DNA of 64,000 nucleotides, from positions 17,701 through 81,700 of the forward strand of contig NZ_SGIS01000007.1 of NCBI RefSeq assembly GCF_004208535.1. The letters are read 5' to 3'. The notes under the pieces are model-generated. The model ran no database searches. It was not told where the DNA came from and worked only from the letters and a program-made list of their open reading frames with translations. How positions within the stretch are numbered: the first letter of the stretch is position 1; each line of letters begins with the position of its first letter. Positions 57,856 through 64,000 of the stretch are shown here, piece by piece. This DNA is from Sphingomonas populi (GTDB lineage Bacteria > Pseudomonadota > Alphaproteobacteria > Sphingomonadales > Sphingomonadaceae). Made by a program: the position numbers and the translations under genes.

Positions 57856-57943
57856 CGTCACCCCAGCGCAAGCTGGGGTCTTCTGCAGGCTGGGCGGATG
57901 ATGCGAGTCTCACCGAGAGACCCCAGCTTGCGCTGGGGTGACG
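57856..57943. repeat. Long perfect inverted repeat between mutS and glnD
   Basis: Arms of 26 bases (57856-57881 and 57918-57943) are exact complements; each arm is itself a CCCCAGCGCAAGCTGGGG hairpin. The pair would make a cruciform or strong RNA hairpin, possibly a terminator for mutS. Confidence 0.88.
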
Positions 57944-57988
57944 ACGTGAGGGCATGACGCGCGCGCGATCATCCCCTATCTCTCCACA

Positions 57989-60742
57989 ATGCCAGCCCGT
58001 TTCGACTCCCTCACCCAACGCCGCGCAATCATCGATCGCCGGTCTGTCGCGGATGCGCTCGCCGCGCTCGAGGGCACCGACCCGATCCCGCTTCGCGCCG
58101 CCGGCACCGCGCTCCTGAAAACCGCGCTCGATGCCGGGCGAGTCGAGATCGGGCGGCGGTTGATCGAGCATCCCTCGCGCGGACTGGAGATCGCCGCCGC
58201 GCAGGCGTTTCTGGTCGATCAGTTGATTCGCCTGCTCTACGATTTCACCACGCAGCGGCTCTATCCGGTCCACAACCCGACTGCCGCCGAGCGGCTGACC
58301 ATCATCGCGGTCGGCGGCTATGGGCGTGGCGAGATGGCGCCCTATTCGGATGTCGATATCGGCTTCCTCACGCCCTGGAAGCAGACCGCCTGGGCCGAGC
58401 AAGTTATCGAATCGATGCTCTATGCTTTGTGGGATCTCGGTCTGAAAGTCGGCCATTCGAGCCGTTCGCTCGACGAGATGGTGCGCCAGGCGAAGAGCGA
58501 CGTGACGATCCGCACCGCCTTGCTGGAGGCGCGTTACGTCTGGGGCGATCAGCCGCTGTATGATGAGGCTGCGCGCCGCTTCAAGGTCGAGGTGCAGGCC
58601 GATACGGTGCGCAGCTTCATCGCCGAGAAGCTCGCCGAGCGCAACGCGCGCCACAAACGGATGGGCGACACGCGCTACGCGGTCGAACCCAACGTGAAGG
58701 AAGCGAAGGGGGGCCTGCGCGACCTGCATACGCTGTTCTGGATCGGCAAATACGCCTACAACGTGTCCGAGCCGGGCGAACTGGTCGAGGCCGGGCTGCT
58801 CAGCCGCGCCGAATATCGCCAGTTCAATCGCGCCGAGAATTTCCTCTGGGCGGTGCGCTGCCATTTGCACAGCATCGCCAAGCGCGCCGAGGATCGGCTC
58901 ACCTTCGACATGCAGTCCGAGATCGCGCAGCGGATGCGCTTCGCCGACCGCACCGGCAAGTCCAAGGTCGAGCGGTTCATGCATTATTACTTCCTGCAGG
59001 CGAAGCGCGTCGGCGACCTGACCGGCGTATTCCTCGCGCATCTCGACGAGAAGTTCGCGGCGCGGGGGCGGCGCTTCGGGCTGCCGATGCTCGGGCGCGG
59101 CCGGGCACCGCGCAAGCTGCACGGCTTCGTGATCGAACGCGGCCGGCTGGCGATCCCCGATGACGATTTCTTCCGGGCCGATCCGGTGCGGTTGGTCGAG
59201 GTGTTCGCGCTCGCCGACCAGCACGCGCTGGAAATCCACCCGCTGACGATGCGCGCCGCCGCGCGCGACGCCAAGCTCGCCGACGATATCCGCCAGGACG
59301 CCCGCGCCAACGCCTTGTTCCTCGACGTGCTGACGTCGCCGCGCGACCCCGAAACGGTGCTGCGCTGGATGAACGAAGCGGGCGTGTTCGGCCGCTTCAT
59401 TCCCGATTTCGGCCGCGTCGTCGCGCAGATGCAGTTCGACATGTACCATCACTACACCGTCGACGAGCATACCATCCGCGCGATCGGGCTGCTGTCGGCG
59501 ATCGAGAAGCGCGCGCTCACCGACGACCATCCGCTCGCGACCGTGGTGTTTGACCAGATCGTGTCGCGGCGCGCGCTCTACGTCGCGGTGCTGTTTCACG
59601 ATATCGCCAAGGGGCGCGGCGGCGACCATTCGATCCTCGGCGCCGAAGTCGCGCATCGGTTGTGCCCGCGGCTGGGCTTGAGCGACGCCGAGACCGAGAC
59701 GGTCGCGTGGCTGGTGCGCTATCACCTGCTGATGTCGGCAACCGCGTTCAAGCGCGACCTGTCGGACTTCAAGACGATCCTCGATTTCGCCGAGATGGTG
59801 CAAAGCCCCGAGCGGCTGCGGCTGCTGCTGCTGCTCACCATCGTCGATATCCGCGCGGTCGGGCCGGGCGTGTGGAATAGCTGGAAACGTCAGTTGCTCG
59901 CCGATCTGTACGAATCGGCGGAAGAGGTGCTGCGGCTCGGGCACAAGCAGAAGGGCCGCGAGGAGCGGATCGCCGCCAAGCAGGCCAGCCTGCGCGTGGC
60001 GCTCGGCTGGGACGAAGCCAAGTTCGCCGCCCTGCTCAGGCGCATGCCAGATCCCTATTGGGTGGCGGAGCCCGACGAGGTGCTCATCCAGAACGCGCAC
60101 CTGGTCGATCAGGCCGGCGCGGCGCAACTCTCGATCGATACGCGCCCCGATCCCGAGCGCGGCGCAACGCTCGTCTCGGTCTATGCCGCCGATCATCCCG
60201 GATTGTTCTACCGCATCGCCGGCGCAATCAGCCTGGCCGGCGGCAACATCATCGATGCGCGCATCCACACCACGCGCGACGGCATGGCGCTCGACAATTT
60301 CGTCGTGCAGGACCCGATGGGCGGGCCGTTCGAGGACGAGATGCAGCTCAAGCGGCTGCGCATGGGAATCGAGGACGCGCTCGCCGCGCGTGGGCGGCTG
60401 GTCGACAAGCTCCTCGCCAAGCCGCTGTCGCGGCCGCGCGCGACAGCGTTTTCAATCGCGCCCAACGTGCTGATCGAGAACAAGGCGTCGAACCGCTTCA
60501 CCGTGATCGAGGTCAACGCGCGCGACCGCCCGGCGCTGCTCCACCAACTCGCGCATGCGCTGTTCGATTCGAAGGTGACGATCCACTCGGCGCATGTCGC
60601 CACCTACGGCGAGCGCGCGGTCGATACGTTCTATCTGACCGACCTGACGGGCGAAAAGATCTCGAACGCGACGCGGCTGCGCGGCATCGAACGCCGGTTG
60701 CTCGTCGCCGCGAGCGGGGAGAAATTGCGCACCGCCGCCTGA
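57989..60742 (+). CDS. glnD: Bifunctional PII uridylyltransferase / uridylyl-removing enzyme
   Basis: GlnD is the nitrogen sensor that adds UMP to PII (GlnB/GlnK) when glutamine is low and removes it when high. The nucleotidyltransferase site GGYGRGEMAPYSDVD starts at 109, the HD hydrolase pair is H537-D538 in LFHDIAKGRGGDH, and two ACT domains fill the C-terminus (after about 725, and again at about 835). The 917-residue length is complete. ATG 57989 starts it. No glnB or glnA is nearby. Confidence 0.96.
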   Translation: MPARFDSLTQRRAIIDRRSVADALAALEGTDPIPLRAAGTALLKTALDAGRVEIGRRLIEHPSRGLEIAAAQAFLVDQLIRLLYDFTTQRLYPVHNPTAAERLTIIAVGGYGRGEMAPYSDVDIGFLTPWKQTAWAEQVIESMLYALWDLGLKVGHSSRSLDEMVRQAKSDVTIRTALLEARYVWGDQPLYDEAARRFKVEVQADTVRSFIAEKLAERNARHKRMGDTRYAVEPNVKEAKGGLRDLHTLFWIGKYAYNVSEPGELVEAGLLSRAEYRQFNRAENFLWAVRCHLHSIAKRAEDRLTFDMQSEIAQRMRFADRTGKSKVERFMHYYFLQAKRVGDLTGVFLAHLDEKFAARGRRFGLPMLGRGRAPRKLHGFVIERGRLAIPDDDFFRADPVRLVEVFALADQHALEIHPLTMRAAARDAKLADDIRQDARANALFLDVLTSPRDPETVLRWMNEAGVFGRFIPDFGRVVAQMQFDMYHHYTVDEHTIRAIGLLSAIEKRALTDDHPLATVVFDQIVSRRALYVAVLFHDIAKGRGGDHSILGAEVAHRLCPRLGLSDAETETVAWLVRYHLLMSATAFKRDLSDFKTILDFAEMVQSPERLRLLLLLTIVDIRAVGPGVWNSWKRQLLADLYESAEEVLRLGHKQKGREERIAAKQASLRVALGWDEAKFAALLRRMPDPYWVAEPDEVLIQNAHLVDQAGAAQLSIDTRPDPERGATLVSVYAADHPGLFYRIAGAISLAGGNIIDARIHTTRDGMALDNFVVQDPMGGPFEDEMQLKRLRMGIEDALAARGRLVDKLLAKPLSRPRATAFSIAPNVLIENKASNRFTVIEVNARDRPALLHQLAHALFDSKVTIHSAHVATYGERAVDTFYLTDLTGEKISNATRLRGIERRLLVAASGEKLRTAA

Positions 60743-60749
60743 GCGCGCG

Positions 60750-61511
60750 TCACTCCGCCTTGCGGTGGGTGAAGTAGATGTGGATCTTCACCCACGCGCC
60801 GACCATCGGCTTGCCGCCGACGCGCGGCGGGCGAACCAGGAACTGCCACGCGGCAAGCCGCATCGCGCGCGCGATACCTGACCCGACCGGCGATTCACCG
60901 AGCGAGCGGCAATTGTCGACGTGATAGTTCGCGATCGTCTGGCACGCGATATCGGCCCATTCGGGGTTCTCGATCTTGCCCATATAGCCGCCCAGTTCAG
61001 CATCGGTCGGCTCGCGATACCATTCGGCGTTGTACAGCCGCTGCCCGCCCGGTCCTTCGCCGGGGCCATAAGCCGCGCCGCCATTGTTGCCGCCGCCGGG
61101 CTTGTCGTCACCGCTGTCGCTGCCGTGGGTCGGCAGCTTGGAGATGTCGGTCGCGGCGTAATCGTCCTGGCTCAGCGTGATGAGCTTCGGGGGCACGGGT
61201 ACGGGCGGCGGGGGCGGCGTGATTTCGGGCTTGGGCTTGGTGATTTTCGGCGCGGTCGCCTTGGCGGCATGCTGGACGGGCGATTTCTCCCCCTTGGCGG
61301 CGGCTTTCTTGGCGGGATCGGGGAGTTCCGAGGGCACGAACACGCGGAGTTCGTTGGGCTTGGGCTGCGGCGGCGCGGGATGCTGCGCGCTCCACAGGAA
61401 CAGCAGCAGCGCGATGAGCAGTTCGAGCCCCAGCGCCAGCCCGAACGCGATCGCGCGCCGCCGGAACGACGGATCGTGCCATCGCCAATAATCGTAATCG
61501 CTTGCCGCCAT
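60750..61511 (-). CDS. Single-helix, proline-rich TonB-like protein
   Basis: About 253 residues: an N-terminal cytoplasmic stretch (WRWHDPSFRRRAIAFG), one helix at about 21-42, then a Pro/Lys-rich spacer (about 45-110), a Gly-rich section and a C-terminal domain (about 150-253, QRLYNAEWYREPTDAELGGY) that ends with AWVKIHIYFTHRKAE. The layout resembles TonB/TolA energy transducers, but the C-terminal sequence is not clearly TonB and no exbBD genes are adjacent. ATG 61511 is used; the open frame reaches 61568. It is convergent with glnD, 7 bases apart. Confidence 0.78.
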   Translation of the reverse strand: MAASDYDYWRWHDPSFRRRAIAFGLALGLELLIALLLFLWSAQHPAPPQPKPNELRVFVPSELPDPAKKAAAKGEKSPVQHAAKATAPKITKPKPEITPPPPPVPVPPKLITLSQDDYAATDISKLPTHGSDSGDDKPGGGNNGGAAYGPGEGPGGQRLYNAEWYREPTDAELGGYMGKIENPEWADIACQTIANYHVDNCRSLGESPVGSGIARAMRLAAWQFLVRPPRVGGKPMVGAWVKIHIYFTHRKAE

Positions 61512-61652
61512 TCGCGTAAAAGACCCAACGCCCCGTTTCGACACGCACCCTGACCCGGTGCCCGCCACCGCGACGGGTCACCGAGCCATAGGAGGCCGGA
61601 TTGTGCGCCGCAACGCATATGCCGCTGTACATGGACGCGAGGCCACGGCGAA

Positions 61653-61668
61653 ATGACGTTCGCGTCAT
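61653..61668 (-). terminator. ATGACG-TTCG-CGTCAT hairpin downstream of the AhpD-like gene
   Basis: A perfect 6-bp stem with a four-base loop lies about 17 bases after the minus-strand stop at 61685 and is followed by TTT in that direction. It may end transcription of that gene; the weak T-run keeps confidence low. Confidence 0.4.
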
Positions 61669-61684
61669 GTCGAAATTGCGGCGA

Positions 61685-62251
61685 TCAGTCGCGTTCCGGC
61701 ACCGGCACGTTGAAGCCGTTGAGCGTCATCGACACGAGGGCATACAGCCCGACCAGATAGATCAGTTCGTTGGCGCCGTGCTGGCCGAACGTCTCGACCG
61801 CCAGGGCGTAGCACGGCTCGGGCAGCACGCCGCCGTTCACCAGCGCGAAGGCGACATCGTACGCGACGCTCTCCGGTGGATCGAGATCGGTAGGCTTAAT
61901 GTTGGCGCACAACGCCGAGAGGCGCGCCGCGCTCATCTTCTCGCGCTCGGCGATGGCGATGTGCGCGTAAATCTCATACGCCGCGTCGAAATGCGCGCCC
62001 GTCACCAGGATCGCGATCTGGCGTGGCGCATCGGGCAAGGTCGCCTGCATCGACATCGCCTTGGTGAGATCCCACACCGCCTTGCCGATCACCGGCTCGT
62101 GCAGCCACGGGTTCCACGGCCCCATCAGCGCGCCATTGTCGGCGAGGACCTTGAAGTCGTTGAAGTTGGTGGCGATGCCGGCTTTCATGTCCTCATAAAG
62201 CGGCTTCTGCGCATCGGTCAGGTCGGCGGGGGCGATCAACGGCAGGCGCAT
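61685..62251 (-). CDS. Carboxymuconolactone decarboxylase (AhpD-like) family protein
   Basis: The 188-residue protein matches the CMD/AhpD helical fold ([21 protein letters not shown]). It has no CxxC pair, so it is not a thiol peroxidase of the AhpD type; a lactone decarboxylase or an unknown enzyme of the fold is more likely. ATG 62251 starts it; the open frame runs back to 62389 through recF on the other strand. It is divergent from recF, about 100 bases away. Confidence 0.88.
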   Translation of the reverse strand: MRLPLIAPADLTDAQKPLYEDMKAGIATNFNDFKVLADNGALMGPWNPWLHEPVIGKAVWDLTKAMSMQATLPDAPRQIAILVTGAHFDAAYEIYAHIAIAEREKMSAARLSALCANIKPTDLDPPESVAYDVAFALVNGGVLPEPCYALAVETFGQHGANELIYLVGLYALVSMTLNGFNVPVPERD

Positions 62252-62350
62252 GGATGGTCTCCTCGTGGGGCGACTCGCGCTATAGCGGCTTCGACGCGGC
62301 GTTTGCGTGAAACTGGCGTCATGGTCGCGAAAACCGCTAAGGCGCGCAGA

Positions 62351-63520
62351 ATGCTGTCGCGCCTCGTCCTTACCGATTTCCGCAACCATGCCGATCTGAC
62401 GCTCACGCCGGGCGCTGGCTTCGTCGTGCTGACCGGGGAAAACGGCGCGGGCAAGACCAATGTCATCGAAGCGGTGTCGCTGCTCGCGCCGGGGCGCGGA
62501 CTACGCGCGGCGCCGCTGGGCGAGATGGCGCGACAAGGCGGCAAGGGCGGATTCGGCGTGGCGGCGGTGCTGGAGACGATAGAATCCCCCTCCCGCTTGC
62601 GGGAGGGGCTAGGGGAGGGCCTGTCCGCAAACGCAGCGTCCGAAGGACAGGCCCTCCCCCGACCCCTCCCAGAAATGGGAGGGGAGGTGCAGATCGCCAC
62701 CGGCACGCTCGCCACCGCACCCGAGCGGCGGATCGTGCGGATTCAAGGCGCCGGCACCGCCGCGACCGCGCTCGCGGAATGGCTGACGGTGCTGTGGCTA
62801 ACCCCGGCAATGGACCGCCTGTTCGTCGAGCCGGCCTCCGAACGCCGCCGCTTCCTCGACCGGCTGACGCTGGCGCTCGCACCCGGCCATGCCGTTCACA
62901 GCAACCGCTATGATGCGGCGATGCGCGCACGCAACCGGCTGCTCGGCGAAGCGGCGGAAGGCGCGGCGCTCGATCTCGACTGGATCGCCGCATTGGAGGC
63001 GCAGATGGCCGAGCATGGCGCCGCGATCGACACCGCGCGCCGCGATACCGTGGCGGCGCTGGGGCTGCGGCTGGCCGAGCAACCCGACGGGCCGTTCGCG
63101 CGCGCCGGGCTGATGCTGGAGGGGTGGACCGGCGCGGGCGACACACTCGCCGCCGATCTCGCCGCCGGGCGGCGGCGCGACATGGCAGCGGGGCGGACGC
63201 TGATCGGCCCGCACCGCACCGATCTCGCGGTCAGCCATCTCGGTAAGGCACAACCGGCCGCCTTGTGTTCGACCGGCGAGCAAAAGGCGCTGCTCCTCGG
63301 CATCGTGCTCGCGCATGCCGGGCTGGTCGCGGAACGCACCGGGCGGCATCCGATACTGCTGCTCGACGAGGTCGCCGCACACCTCGATCCGCGCCGGCGC
63401 GCCGCGTTGTTCGCGGCGCTGGCTGGCAAGGGGCAGGTGTGGATGACCGGCACCGAAGCGGCGCTGTTCGCCGAACTGCACGGCGAAGCCTCGCACGTCG
63501 CGCTGCCGCTGGCTCGCTGA
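62351..63520 (+). CDS. recF: DNA replication/repair protein RecF with an in-frame repeat insertion
   Basis: RecF binds gapped DNA and loads RecA with RecOR. Walker A GENGAGKT is at 29-36, the signature [11 protein letters not shown] and Walker [12 protein letters not shown] are intact. Residues about 79-112 ([20 protein letters not shown] onward) come from a palindromic repeat inserted after the start of the ATPase lobe; the frame stays open. The product is 389 residues, about 30 more than usual. ATG 62351 fits homology; ATG 62321 is in frame upstream. The gene is not next to dnaA or dnaN in this window. Confidence 0.92.
   Translation: MLSRLVLTDFRNHADLTLTPGAGFVVLTGENGAGKTNVIEAVSLLAPGRGLRAAPLGEMARQGGKGGFGVAAVLETIESPSRLREGLGEGLSANAASEGQALPRPLPEMGGEVQIATGTLATAPERRIVRIQGAGTAATALAEWLTVLWLTPAMDRLFVEPASERRRFLDRLTLALAPGHAVHSNRYDAAMRARNRLLGEAAEGAALDLDWIAALEAQMAEHGAAIDTARRDTVAALGLRLAEQPDGPFARAGLMLEGWTGAGDTLAADLAAGRRRDMAAGRTLIGPHRTDLAVSHLGKAQPAALCSTGEQKALLLGIVLAHAGLVAERTGRHPILLLDEVAAHLDPRRRAALFAALAGKGQVWMTGTEAALFAELHGEASHVALPLAR
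62586..62686. repeat. 'CCCCTCCCG' palindromic repeat inside recF
   Basis: The hairpins CCCCTCCCGCTTGCGGGAGGGG and CCCCTCCCAGAAATGGGAGGG and the inner pair GGGAGGGCCTGTCC / GGACAGGCCCTCCC match the intergenic copy at 27061-27159. Here the unit is read through as protein. Confidence 0.9.
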
Positions 63521-63604
63521 ACCTCAGCTTTCGGCGCGGCTCACCGCGCGTTCAAGCGTGGCGCGGCAAAGCATCCTTATGGCGGGGGTCATAGGGAGTT
63601 TATC

Positions 63605-64000
63605 ATGAAGACCACCAACCGGATGATCCTCGCCGCCGCGACCGCCGCGAGCGCGTTGCTCGCGACCGTTCCGGCCAATGCGCAAGGTCGCTGGGACTGG
63701 GGTGCGGGCGACCGGCCTTACCGGCTCGCCGGGCCGGGCGTGCCGATCCTGTTTCCCGAGCTGCGCGCGACGCCGCGCGGTCGCGCGTTCGTGATGCGCA
63801 ATTTCGATTTCAACCGCGACGGCTTCATCAACCGGCGCGAGGCCGATGCCGCCAACCGTGCCTTCGCCGACGTGGCGGGTAACGATCGCGCGCGCTTCGA
63901 CTGGGATCGCCACGGCCGGCTCCGCGACGGCGAGGGTCCGCGCGCTGGCGGCCCCGGCCGCTGGGACCGCGCCGCGATGCGCGACTATCATTTCCGCCAG
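63605..64000 (+). CDS. Exported EF-hand calcium-binding protein (partial, runs off the window)
   Basis: The first 132 residues are visible. A signal peptide (MKTTNRMILAAATAASALLA, cleaved near ANAQ) is followed by a clear EF-hand loop, DFNRDGFINRREAD, whose acidic residues at positions 1, 3 and 12 suit calcium binding. A second, weaker loop (DWDRHGRLRDGE) follows. AGGGAG lies eight bases before ATG 63605. The gene is not complete at the window edge and its full length is unknown. Periplasmic calcium-binding or metal-sensing role is inferred. Confidence 0.8.
   Translation, partial: MKTTNRMILAAATAASALLATVPANAQGRWDWGAGDRPYRLAGPGVPILFPELRATPRGRAFVMRNFDFNRDGFINRREADAANRAFADVAGNDRARFDWDRHGRLRDGEGPRAGGPGRWDRAAMRDYHFRQ

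Noticed and set aside
57856..57943. Inverted repeat considered as a tRNA or phage attachment site
   Set aside because: No cloverleaf or anticodon stem fits, and no integrase or duplicated tRNA end is near.
57080..60268. A 1000-codon open reading frame antisense to mutS and glnD
   Set aside because: It reads the reverse of two complete housekeeping genes, has a composition typical of GC-rich shadows and matches no family.
61601..62350. Upstream extension of recF to 61601
   Set aside because: It would overlap the AhpD-like gene on the other strand and add low-complexity residues; RecF begins at [12 protein letters not shown].

Overview
The window is GC-rich, densely packed chromosomal DNA from an alphaproteobacterium, most likely Sphingomonadales (Sphingomonas or a close relative). 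The evidence for this is the gene order rodZ-like, ybgF/cpoB, tilS, ftsH; a methionine synthase split into two genes; DUF6456 and DUF2339 proteins; a TonB-dependent receptor; and several families of short palindromic intergenic repeats. I place it from gene content only, with no rRNA or marker comparison. I see no tRNA, rRNA, CRISPR array, transposase or prophage. Composition is even, so this looks like core chromosome with little recent transfer.

Layout. 0-8 kb: two small proteins, an Atm1-type ABC exporter, then rodZ-like, cpoB, tilS and ftsH (cell envelope, tRNA decoding, proteolysis). 8-13.6 kb: an XRE regulator divergent from a DUF6456 protein, a giant DUF2339 membrane protein divergent from a DapF-like racemase, and a glycine-zipper protein. 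13.7-20.6 kb, minus strand: two related membrane proteins in tandem, argG, a MATE exporter and zwf. 20.7-23.2 kb: a LysR regulator divergent from a succinyl-CoA:acetate CoA-transferase. 23.2-29.1 kb, minus strand: a methionine operon, arsR-methyltransferase fusion > metF > metH N part > metH C part, with a perfect 16-bp palindrome at its head and palindromic repeats inside it. 29.2-35.5 kb: two small lipoproteins with an aldo/keto reductase, a frameshifted DUF1330 gene, manC, a GMC oxidoreductase and a thiolase. 35.6-40.6 kb: a transglutaminase/DUF2126 protein, a zinc metallopeptidase and a small KGG-type protein. 40.7-50.3 kb: TonB receptor, NYN-LOTUS protein, UbiH-type hydroxylase, a probable Tat lipoprotein MsrB, a Nat-type ABC exporter, QueG and a dicarboxylate-type symporter. 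50.4-64 kb: CHAP protein and SH3-like lipoprotein, malic enzyme, an HxlR/SDR pair, mutS, glnD, a TonB-like protein, an AhpD-like protein, recF and the start of an EF-hand protein.

The most notable non-gene signal is a set of palindromic repeats. Most lie between genes, often at convergent ends. One copy lies inside recF with the frame kept open, and one forms the C-terminus of the symporter. Two sit within the methionine operon. The best candidate for an under-described regulatory unit is that operon: an ArsR-type regulator fused to a SAM-dependent methyltransferase and translationally coupled to metF. I found no obviously new multi-gene defence or mobile system.
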